Shown here: positions 1 to 6,845 of the stretch, piece after piece
Layout: every line of letters starts with the position of its first letter
Position numbering within the stretch: the first letter of the stretch is position 1
Assembly (NCBI RefSeq): GCF_042658685.1
Contig: NZ_JBHSQY010000012.1
Length of the DNA stretch: 64,000 bases
DNA from: Macrococcoides bohemicum
GTDB lineage: Bacteria; Bacillota; Bacilli; Staphylococcales; Staphylococcaceae
Direction: 5' to 3' (one strand)
The notes under the pieces: generated by a model
Seen by the model: only the letters and a program-made list of their open reading frames with translations
Database searches by the model: none
Told to the model about the DNA's origin: nothing
Translations under genes and position numbers: made by a program

Positions 1-838
1 CTTTTAACTGCATTTGTTTAAACGCTACATCATTAGAAGTATAGTAAGAAGCTACGGATGTAATATTTGCAAAGGTTAAATTATGTTTTGCGTTATTGCC
101 AATAATTTCAACAAGTTCATCTAATTTTGAAATAGAGTTAGTATCTTTCGCTTTTTTAACGATTGCTTCAATCATTTGCATTTGACGTTTACCACGTCCT
201 AAATCAGTATCCACATGACGACTTCTTACTAGTGCAAGTGCTTCATCACCATTGATGAGTTGTTTTCCTTTTTTAACTTTAATTCTACCTTTATCGAGTT
301 TTGTAGGTTCATCGATGTCAAAGGGCACATTAAATTCAATACCACCTAATTCATCGACGATATCCACAAAGGCCTGCATATTTACTCGTGCATAATAATC
401 AACCGGAATATTAAAGATGTTTTCAACAGCATGCATAGAGCTTTCTGGGCCGCCCTCAGCATGTGCGTGCGTAATTTTATCGTATTGCTTTACAGAAGGA
501 ATATAAGCTAAAGTATCACGAGGAATACTTACAAGTCTTATTTGTTTATTACTACGGTTGAAAGTTGCAAGTATTATTGCATCAGTACGTGCTTCAGAAA
601 CCTTCTGTCCATTTTCTCTTCTGGAAATACTATCGTCAATACCCAGGAATAATATAGAAATGTGATCCATTGACGGGTCAACAGCTTTTTCTCTTAAATT
701 AGATTTATCACTATTTTTGCTAAACGATAAATCAATTGCACCTTTTGTTGTACTATATAAATATGCAGCATATGATACAGGTACAATTACTAAACTTAAA
801 GAGAGTAAAATTAATATTGCTCTGAAAGTCTTATTCAT
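1..838 (-). CDS. LCP (LytR-CpsA-Psr) family glycopolymer ligase, 3' end cut by window
   Basis: I translated this by hand from the minus strand; it is open from the ATG at 838-836 to the window edge (about 279 residues visible, C-terminus missing). An N-terminal membrane helix (MNKTFRAILILLSLSLVIV) is followed by an extracytoplasmic LCP domain. Family landmarks are LFLGID, RTDAIIL, the basic SIPRDT block, the HAHAEGGPE segment and LVRSRH. LCP enzymes transfer undecaprenyl-linked polymers (wall teichoic acid or capsule) to peptidoglycan on the outer membrane face. AAGGAG at 845-850 is the ribosome binding site. The gene diverges from a polysaccharide ABC exporter, which fits attachment of the exported polymer. 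Which LCP paralogue this is cannot be decided here. Confidence 0.9.
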   Translation of the reverse strand, partial: MNKTFRAILILLSLSLVIVPVSYAAYLYSTTKGAIDLSFSKNSDKSNLREKAVDPSMDHISILFLGIDDSISRRENGQKVSEARTDAIILATFNRSNKQIRLVSIPRDTLAYIPSVKQYDKITHAHAEGGPESSMHAVENIFNIPVDYYARVNMQAFVDIVDELGGIEFNVPFDIDEPTKLDKGRIKVKKGKQLINGDEALALVRSRHVDTDLGRGKRQMQMIEAIVKKAKDTNSISKLDELVEIIGNNAKHNLTFANITSVASYYTSNDVAFKQMQLK

Positions 839-1179
839 ATTATGCTCCTTAAATCAGTTTAATAAACTATTAAATTATATAGCTAATTATGTAAAATAAC
901 AATAAAATAATATCTTCTATTAAATAATTATAATATCATTATAGAGATTAGATGAGAAGTATAGCAATTATATACTGTTAAGAAGTGATAATTTAAGATA
1001 CATTGGATATTGACGCATGGAAACGAAGGTGCTTTGAGATGATTTAAAATGATTGTAAATAAAATTAAAGTATTGTAAATTAAAAGTTGCATATTAGAAT
1101 GCTGTATTATATTTTGAATTGGAATCTATAGACAACTTTGATTGTTTAAATATTTCAAAGTTAAAGGGAGTAATTAATT
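839..1179. other. Divergent intergenic region between LCP gene and exporter operon
   Basis: This 341-base AT-rich gap has no convincing gene on either strand; the short plus-strand reading frame at 717-899 mostly lies antisense to the LCP gene. It must hold promoters for both divergent units, but I find no -35/-10 pair with good spacing. The one clear structure is the inverted repeat at 1134-1162 just before the exporter ribosome binding site. Confidence 0.6.
1134..1162. promoter_or_regulatory. Inverted repeat before the tagG ribosome binding site
   Basis: The arms AACTTTGA (1134-1141) and TCAAAGTT (1155-1162) are perfectly complementary around a 13-base AT-rich centre. The repeat ends two bases before the AAGGGAG ribosome binding site (1164-1170) of the exporter permease. 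It could be an operator or a leader hairpin that affects initiation; there is no T-run, so it is not a terminator. Confidence 0.35.
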
Positions 1180-1989
1180 TTGAAAGAATTATTAAACTTA
1201 ATAAAAGAACAAATTTTACATTTTAATTTAATAAGAAAACTTGCTATATATAATATTAAAAGTAAATATTCAAATCACTACCTGGGTGTTTTTTGGAATA
1301 TATTACAGCCTTTAATGCAAGTAGGACTATATTATATAGTATTTGGATTAGGACTTCGTGGTGTTCGTCATGATGTGATTGGAGTTCCATTTATTATTCA
1401 TTTAATTAGTGGGTTGTTTCCCTGGATGTTTATATCTCAATCTATAATAGGTGGTTCGCTAGCAATTTATCAGAGATTGGGATTGGTAACAAAAATGAAG
1501 TTTCCTTCAAGTGTATTGTTATCTATTTCTTTTACCAACACGCTAATTAACTTGTTAATAACAACTGCGCTATTATTAATATTATCAATTTATTATCAAC
1601 TCGTACCAATATGGCATTATTTATGGTTTTTCTACTTCATCATTGCAAGTTATGCTTTAATATTTGGTATTTCATTAATTATGAGCACATTAGTTATAAT
1701 TGTCAGGGATACAAATAATATACTTCAAAATGTTATGCGTATGGCATTTTTCATAACACCAATATTTTGGGCGATTGAAAATGCTACTCCATTAATGGTT
1801 AAAATTAATGCATTTAATCCGTTTGGTTATTTAATTGGTACTTACAGAGTTGCTTTTATTCGTGATCATGTAAATGTTTATGGAAGTTGGCATGATCATT
1901 TATTCTATTGGATGATTTGTTTGTTGCTATTATTTATTGGAAGTCAGGTCCACTATAAATTTAGAAATAAATTAGTTGATTATTTATAA
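1180..1989 (+). CDS. tagG: Polysaccharide/teichoic acid ABC exporter permease (TagG/Wzm type)
   Basis: A 269-residue ABC-2 type permease with six predicted membrane spans. The N-terminal cytoplasmic helix runs into the family motif KSKYSNHYLGVFWNILQP near residues 27-44, typical of TagG/Wzm permeases that flip finished polymer across the membrane. The TTG start at 1180 is supported by the AAGGGAG box at 1164-1170. The ATPase partner follows 37 bases downstream. In staphylococci TarG/TarH exports wall teichoic acid. This pair sits beside a glycosyltransferase operon, so it could serve teichoic acid or the local polymer; the fold and role class are safe, the substrate is not. Confidence 0.85.
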   Translation: MKELLNLIKEQILHFNLIRKLAIYNIKSKYSNHYLGVFWNILQPLMQVGLYYIVFGLGLRGVRHDVIGVPFIIHLISGLFPWMFISQSIIGGSLAIYQRLGLVTKMKFPSSVLLSISFTNTLINLLITTALLLILSIYYQLVPIWHYLWFFYFIIASYALIFGISLIMSTLVIIVRDTNNILQNVMRMAFFITPIFWAIENATPLMVKINAFNPFGYLIGTYRVAFIRDHVNVYGSWHDHLFYWMICLLLLFIGSQVHYKFRNKLVDYL

Positions 1990-2026
1990 AGTTAAAAATA
2001 ATAATAAAAAATTGGGATGATAATAT

Positions 2027-2929
2027 ATGGAAAAAGTAATCGTACGTAATGTCTCAAAAGTATATGATTTAAATACGAATAAAAAAGATAAAATATTATC
2101 TTTGTTTAGTTTTAAAAAGAAAAATATATTAAAACCTTATTATGCATTGCGTGATGTTAGTTTTACTGTATATGAAGGTGAATCAGTGGGTATTATTGGT
2201 CTTAATGGTTCCGGTAAATCCACTTTAAGTAATTTGATTGCAGAAGTAACGCAACCAACAACAGGTAGTATTCAAATCAATGGTAGAAGTTCATTAATAG
2301 CTATATCAGCAGGGTTAAATAACGATTTAACAGGCGAAGAAAATATAAGAATGAAATGTCTAATGCATGGATTAAGTGAACAACAAATAAATGAAAGATT
2401 TGATGATATAGTTTCATTTTCTGAATTAGATAAATTTATATATCAGCCTATCAAATCATATTCGAGTGGTATGCGTTCACGTTTAGGATTTGCCATAGCC
2501 ATTCATACGGAACCTGATGTATTAATAGTCGATGAAGCATTAAGTGTTGGGGATGAAACATTTTCGAATAAATGTATTGAACGTATGAAAGATTTCCAAA
2601 AACAAGGAAAGACCATATTTTTTGTTTCCCATTCTACACCACAAATTAAGAAATTTTGTGATAAAGCATTATGGCTTAGTTATGGAGAAATGGTAGAGTA
2701 CGGTAATACGAATGACATTATTAATAAATATACTCGATTTGTAAGAAGTTTTAGAAATAAAACAAAAGAAGAACAAAATGCCTATAAAAAAGAAATGATA
2801 GAAAAACAACAATATGGTTATATTGATAAAGCGGAGAAAGGAAACCTAGATTATCAAAATATATTTATTTTTCTTTTATTGAGCATTGGCACGATCATAG
2901 CTACAGCATTACAATACTTTTATAGTTAA
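2027..2929 (+). CDS. tagH: Polysaccharide/teichoic acid ABC exporter ATPase (TagH/Wzt type)
   Basis: A 300-residue ABC ATPase: Walker A GLNGSGKS (about 58-65), signature SSGMRSR (about 146), Walker B VLIVDEAL (about 165) and the H-loop SHS (about 201). It powers export through the permease encoded just upstream. After the nucleotide-binding domain (about 240 residues) there is a charged linker and a hydrophobic C-terminal helix (IFIFLLLSIGTIIATALQYF). S. aureus TagH, as I remember it, is shorter (264 residues) and lacks this, whereas B. subtilis TagH has a longer C-terminal extension, so the tail is an intermediate form. The operon ends at the hairpin beginning at 2941. Confidence 0.88.
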   Translation: MEKVIVRNVSKVYDLNTNKKDKILSLFSFKKKNILKPYYALRDVSFTVYEGESVGIIGLNGSGKSTLSNLIAEVTQPTTGSIQINGRSSLIAISAGLNNDLTGEENIRMKCLMHGLSEQQINERFDDIVSFSELDKFIYQPIKSYSSGMRSRLGFAIAIHTEPDVLIVDEALSVGDETFSNKCIERMKDFQKQGKTIFFVSHSTPQIKKFCDKALWLSYGEMVEYGNTNDIINKYTRFVRSFRNKTKEEQNAYKKEMIEKQQYGYIDKAEKGNLDYQNIFIFLLLSIGTIIATALQYFYS

Positions 2930-2940
2930 CAATGAGAAAT

Positions 2941-2985
2941 AAAAACAGTGATTAGTTCGCTAACTTACTGTTTTTATTTTTTTTT
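2941..2985 (+). terminator. Terminator of the tagGH operon
   Basis: AAAAACAGT (2941-2949) pairs with ACTGTTTTT (2967-2975), with an inner TTAG-TTCG-CTAA stem-loop, followed by a long T-rich run to about 2985. It begins 11 bases after the tagH stop. Confidence 0.85.
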
Positions 2986-3163
2986 GTTACCCTGTACAAG
3001 GAATGTCATTATGGTTCGTGACAGACATCACTTAACAAATACTTATTCATCTACTTTTGGACATTATATTTTTAATAATGTTTTTCCCTATATAAAACAA
3101 GCAAAAGCAGAAAAGATTGCAAAAAAGAAAGCAGCACAATTAGCGATTACGAGTTCAAATTAA
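2985..3163 (+). pseudogene. C-terminal remnant of an OatA-like SGNH O-acyltransferase gene
   Basis: An open frame with no credible start: the apparent GTG at 2948 lies inside the upstream terminator hairpin, and no ribosome binding site is visible. The readable part contains VRDRHHLTNTYSS, which matches the end of SGNH-hydrolase domains of peptidoglycan/polysaccharide O-acetyltransferases (block V, the catalytic DxxH, here D-R-H-H), followed by a lysine/alanine-rich tail, a stop at 3163 and an intact terminator. About 90% or more of the original gene (normally about 600 residues) is gone, and the deletion abuts the tagH terminator. It is probably a deletion scar; a short expressed peptide cannot be excluded. 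Confidence 0.65.
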
Positions 3164-3164
3164 T

Positions 3165-3201
3165 AAAAAAAGAGATTAGAATAGTGTCTAATCTCTTTTT
3201 T
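3165..3201 (+). terminator. Terminator left behind by the acyltransferase remnant
   Basis: AAAAAAGAGATTAGA pairs with TCTAATCTCTTTTTT around the loop ATAGTG. It directly follows the stop of the SGNH remnant, so it was probably the terminator of the complete gene. Confidence 0.85.
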
Positions 3202-3203
3202 AA

Positions 3204-3232
3204 TTGAAAATTTAGTGTATGATAAATATAAT
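3204..3232 (+). promoter_or_regulatory. Sigma-A promoter for the glycosyltransferase at 3272
   Basis: -35 TTGAAA at 3204-3209 and -10 TATAAT at 3227-3232 with an exact 17-base spacer, lying 40 bases before the start codon and right after the previous terminator. Confidence 0.75.
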
Positions 3233-3271
3233 TATCAAAGTTATATTAATAGAAAAATGTAGGTGGAAAAT

Positions 3272-4555
3272 TTGAGAAAAGTTACAATGTTTGTATGGAA
3301 TCATTTTACGAACGACGCGCGTGTAAATAGGGAGTGTACTGCGTTATCAGATAATAACTATGATGTGCATCTTATCGCTATCGATGATCCGAAAGATGAC
3401 AATGTTTTGCAAGAAGAAATTGTGAAAGATAACTTTAAAGTATCGCGTGTGCAACGTTATCCCTCTTTCATAACAGCATATCAAAAAGATAAAAATTCAT
3501 TTCTGATAAAAGTAGGAACAGTAAGTACTGTCATTGGTGTTACATTTCTTTACCTTAATTTGATGCTTCTGATATACTTTGCGTCTTTGTTACTTATGAT
3601 GGCGCTGAGCGTCAAACTTAGAAAAGTACGTAAAAATATTGTCAACGCAGCCATTATCGGTCGAATGATAATAAAAGGTTATAAGGATAATGCCGATATT
3701 TATCATTCTAATGATTTAAATACGCTACCCCAGGGTATCATCTGTTCTAAATTTAGGTTGAAACCTAAAAAGTTAGTCTATGATTCCCATGAAGTGCAAA
3801 CCTCAAGAACGGGTTATAATCCTAAGACGATTAAATTATTTGAATCATTCATGATAAAATTTGTTGATGAAATGATAGTTGAAAACCATACAAGGGCTAA
3901 GAAGAATGAAGAGCTATATGGTTTTTATCCTAACACTTTATATAATTATTCAGAACTATATAATATTGAAGATAAACCAGACGTTGATCTTCACTCAGAA
4001 CTCGGTCTACCAAAAGATGAAAAGATATTATTATACCAAGGTGGTTTGCAGCAAGGTCGTGGTTTAGAACTATTGATTGAAATGATGCCTAAAGTTAAGG
4101 AAGGTACACTTGTATTTTTAGGGGCAGGTAAGCTTGAGAAGACATTAAAAGAAATGGCAGCACAAAGTTCTGAAAGTCATCGCATAAAATTTATTGACAA
4201 AGTTCACTTTAAAGCACTGCCTTCTTATACTAAACAAGCATATTTAGGTTTTCAGGTGCTACAAAATATTTGTTTTAATCATTATTCTGCAAGCTCGAAT
4301 AAATTGTTTGAATATATTATGGCGCATGTACCGGTAGTGAGTTGTAATTTTCCTGAAGTTAAAGCGGTCGTGGACCAAGGCGTCGGTATTTCAGTAGATA
4401 GTCAAGATGTTAATCAAATAGCGGAAGCGGTAAATAAACTTGTTGAAGATGAGACATTACGTAATCAATACAGTGAAAAATGTAAACAAATTAAAAGAAT
4501 CTATAATTGGGAAAATGAAAAACAAAAATTATTAGAAGTATATAATGCACTGTAA
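3272..4555 (+). CDS. GT4 family glycosyltransferase with internal membrane segment
   Basis: A glycosyltransferase of the GT-B/GT4 type, about 427 residues. The N-terminal Rossmann half has MFVWNHFTNDARV and YHSNDLNTLPQG; the C-terminal nucleotide-sugar half has LLYQGGLQQGRGLELLIEMM and the SASSNKLFEYIMAHVPVV acceptor/donor loop. A strongly hydrophobic stretch (TVIGVTFLYLNLMLLIYFAS) around residues 85-115 should anchor it to the membrane. I place the start at TTG 3272 because AGGTGG (3261-3266) is correctly spaced for it; the in-frame GTG at 3263 overlaps that box. It has its own promoter and terminator, so it is monocistronic. The sugar donor and acceptor cannot be read from sequence. Confidence 0.8.
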   Translation: MRKVTMFVWNHFTNDARVNRECTALSDNNYDVHLIAIDDPKDDNVLQEEIVKDNFKVSRVQRYPSFITAYQKDKNSFLIKVGTVSTVIGVTFLYLNLMLLIYFASLLLMMALSVKLRKVRKNIVNAAIIGRMIIKGYKDNADIYHSNDLNTLPQGIICSKFRLKPKKLVYDSHEVQTSRTGYNPKTIKLFESFMIKFVDEMIVENHTRAKKNEELYGFYPNTLYNYSELYNIEDKPDVDLHSELGLPKDEKILLYQGGLQQGRGLELLIEMMPKVKEGTLVFLGAGKLEKTLKEMAAQSSESHRIKFIDKVHFKALPSYTKQAYLGFQVLQNICFNHYSASSNKLFEYIMAHVPVVSCNFPEVKAVVDQGVGISVDSQDVNQIAEAVNKLVEDETLRNQYSEKCKQIKRIYNWENEKQKLLEVYNAL

Positions 4556-4596
4556 TACAATGCCCGTAAATGTTAATATTTACGGGTATTGTTTTT
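4556..4596 (+). terminator. Terminator after the monocistronic glycosyltransferase
   Basis: ACAATGCCCGTAAAT pairs with ATTTACGGGTATTGT (one G-T wobble) around GTTAAT, followed by a run of T. The hairpin starts two bases after the stop codon. Confidence 0.85.
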
Positions 4597-4643
4597 GGAT
4601 TTATGTATTCTATGTATTGTTATAGATATCATTTATTAATTGG

Positions 4644-4649
4644 TATAAT
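4644..4649 (+). promoter_or_regulatory. Probable -10 element of the 4.7-14.65 kb operon
   Basis: TATAAT preceded by TGG, about 60 bases upstream of the first gene. No -35 with standard spacing is obvious (TTGTTA at 4617 is 21 bases away), so only the -10 is called. Confidence 0.4.
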
Positions 4650-4711
4650 ATAAACAATATATTTAATAAACATTATACAAGCTAAATTTTTTACATGATT
4701 GGAGTTATCTT

Positions 4712-5917
4712 ATGGGTCGAGTATTACTAGTTACTCAAAATTTTTATCCTGAAATCGGAAGTGGGGCAAATCGCTATAAAAATATATTTACTTTATTAAA
4801 TAAGAATGGTGTCAACGCAGATGTACTTACTTCTGACCCTTCTTATCCCAATGCCTCAATGTATAAGACGGATGAATATTGGAATGATACATTTATTAAT
4901 GAAAAGAACAGTCAAGTTTTTAGAATAAAAACGTTTTTAGACAAACAATCCAAATCACATATTAAACGTATAATGTATTATATCGAGATTATGTATCATA
5001 CATATCAATTCATAAAAAGAAATGCACATGATTATGAAACGATCATTGTTACGAGTCCGAATATTTTTATGCCACTTGCCATTGCATCGCTCAAGAAGCA
5101 TATTAAAGCTGAAATTATTTTAGATGTACGAGATTTATGGCCGGACAGCATATATGCTTTAAATATTAAATGGATTAATTTATTTAAACCTGTGCTTAAT
5201 TATCTTGAAAGATATATTTATAATCAAAGTGCAAAAATTATATATAACCACAGGGGATTTAAACACCATATCCTAAAAAGGATGAATAGAAAAAATAAAC
5301 CTCTACTCTATTTACCTAACAGTATTAATAAAGATGAATTAGATGCTGTGATAGTGGAAAAAGTTGATGAATTCACAGTGTTTTATTCCGGTAATTTAGG
5401 ATTTGCCCAAAATTCTAAAGAACTTCTAACCATAGCACAACAGTTGAATCAATTAAATATTAAATTCGATACGATAGTATATGGATTACATGCAAATGAA
5501 TTCAAAGAGAATGTCCGCAAGCTAAATTTAGAACATGTTACAATTTACGATGTTTTACCACGATTAGAATGTTTAAAATTTATGAAAGAAAGGCATCTAT
5601 CGTTATCATTACTGATTGAAGATGATATTTTCATGAATATTTTACCTGGGAAGATTATCGACTCTATTAGTTTAGGTATCCCGGTTATCTCGAATATTGG
5701 CAATGAAGCCTCTGACATGATTAATGAGCATTCTCTAGGCTATGCCAAAGAAAAAGCGAGTGTGGAGGAAATCATTACAAATATTCAGGCACTCAAATTA
5801 GATTCAAAGATGTATGAACTTTATTGCAGTAATTGTTATGACTATACAACAAAACATCTAGTTTGGGATAATAACATTAGGGCATTGATTGAATTAATTG
5901 ATAAGGAGAATAAATAA
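4712..5917 (+). CDS. GT4 family glycosyltransferase (WcaI/WbuB-like)
   Basis: A 401-residue GT-B enzyme, first gene of the operon. The N-terminus LLVTQNFYPEIGSGANRYKNI is the typical opening of WcaI/WbuB-type transferases, and ILDVRDLWPDSIYAL (about residues 146-160) is the family's central motif. The C-terminal half has FTVFYSGNLGFAQNSKEL and the LPGKIIDSISLGIPVIS donor loop. The enzyme acts at the cytoplasmic membrane face, adding a sugar to a lipid-linked oligosaccharide. Its TAA stop overlaps the next ATG by one base (TAATG), so translation of the two is coupled. Donor unknown. Confidence 0.82.
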   Translation: MGRVLLVTQNFYPEIGSGANRYKNIFTLLNKNGVNADVLTSDPSYPNASMYKTDEYWNDTFINEKNSQVFRIKTFLDKQSKSHIKRIMYYIEIMYHTYQFIKRNAHDYETIIVTSPNIFMPLAIASLKKHIKAEIILDVRDLWPDSIYALNIKWINLFKPVLNYLERYIYNQSAKIIYNHRGFKHHILKRMNRKNKPLLYLPNSINKDELDAVIVEKVDEFTVFYSGNLGFAQNSKELLTIAQQLNQLNIKFDTIVYGLHANEFKENVRKLNLEHVTIYDVLPRLECLKFMKERHLSLSLLIEDDIFMNILPGKIIDSISLGIPVISNIGNEASDMINEHSLGYAKEKASVEEIITNIQALKLDSKMYELYCSNCYDYTTKHLVWDNNIRALIELIDKENK

Positions 5918-6843
5918 TGAATCTTTTAGAATTATATGCGACGAGAGATTTGTCATTCTATATTTTATGTCAGGAAAATGATGATGATCTAATTACGGCT
6001 GTTGATGACAAATCTGAAGCTACGGGTGTACTGAGTGAACTCAATCAGAAAGTAATAAAAGTAATAACTACTGAAAAGATTGATGATCAAATTTGGGGAT
6101 TAATTGAGCAAAATGGTCAACTTAGAGGATGGATTAAAATTATATCTTCGAAATTGTTGACAAGTATAGACCCTTTAACAGTTAAAGTTAATTTGGATCA
6201 TTTCGAAGTTGTACCTATTAATAAGTTGATAAATGCAAAACGTGATTATCAGCTCTTTTTTAATACAGGAAGTTTTACTGCTCGTGTAGCGCTTGAAGTC
6301 GAAGGTAGAATGACTTTAGGACTCTATAAAAAATCTCAATTTATAGGTTTCGTCTATGAAGATGATATTTATTATTCAAAGAAAATGAACGAAATGATGA
6401 TTGCTAAAGATCTGACAACAGATGTGTGTTATAAAGATTCGGATTTAAAATCTCAGTTCAGTCAATTTATTGACTTTAGCGATGAACCTATAACGATAGT
6501 ACTTGCGTTTCCAACTTTAGGTTTAGTACGCTTCAACCATAGAAATAAATATTATTATACAAAAGCAGAATTTATACATGGTTTTGATATCAATTTACTT
6601 AAGTTTACTAAACCTATACTAGATAGTAACACTAGTTTAATAAATAATTTACTTGGTTTATTTGATGAAGAAAGAGAAACTTCAAGAAGCATCATTCAAA
6701 AGTTAATCAATGAAAATATTGCTTTAACTGAACAGATTTATAAATCAGAAGAACGTAAAGCACGCTTAGAAGAACTATATAACAATTTATCTAATTCTAA
6801 ATTAGGAAGAATTCAACGACAAATATGGAAGAGGAGACGTTAG
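5917..6843 (+). CDS. Unrecognised cytoplasmic protein with SH3/GW-like repeats and C-terminal coiled coil
   Basis: 308 residues, no signal peptide or membrane helix, and no family I can name. Residues about 40-90 (IWGLIEQNGQLRGWIKI) read like the strand pattern of a GW/SH3-like module, and two weaker beta-rich units follow (about 105-165 and 185-235). From about residue 250 the protein is charged and helical, with a probable coiled coil (EERETSRSIIQKLINENIAL), ending in a very basic tail (RIQRQIWKRRR). It sits between a GT4 enzyme and a two-domain glycosyltransferase, coupled to both, so a scaffold or glycosylation-partner role is a guess. The downstream gene's ribosome binding site lies inside its last codons. 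Confidence 0.6.
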   Translation: MNLLELYATRDLSFYILCQENDDDLITAVDDKSEATGVLSELNQKVIKVITTEKIDDQIWGLIEQNGQLRGWIKIISSKLLTSIDPLTVKVNLDHFEVVPINKLINAKRDYQLFFNTGSFTARVALEVEGRMTLGLYKKSQFIGFVYEDDIYYSKKMNEMMIAKDLTTDVCYKDSDLKSQFSQFIDFSDEPITIVLAFPTLGLVRFNHRNKYYYTKAEFIHGFDINLLKFTKPILDSNTSLINNLLGLFDEERETSRSIIQKLINENIALTEQIYKSEERKARLEELYNNLSNSKLGRIQRQIWKRRR

Positions 6844-6845
6844 TT

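Noticed and set aside
2948..3163. 71-residue frame as an intact small gene
   Set aside because: Its start lies within the upstream terminator stem and the homologous part is only the end of a much larger enzyme family.
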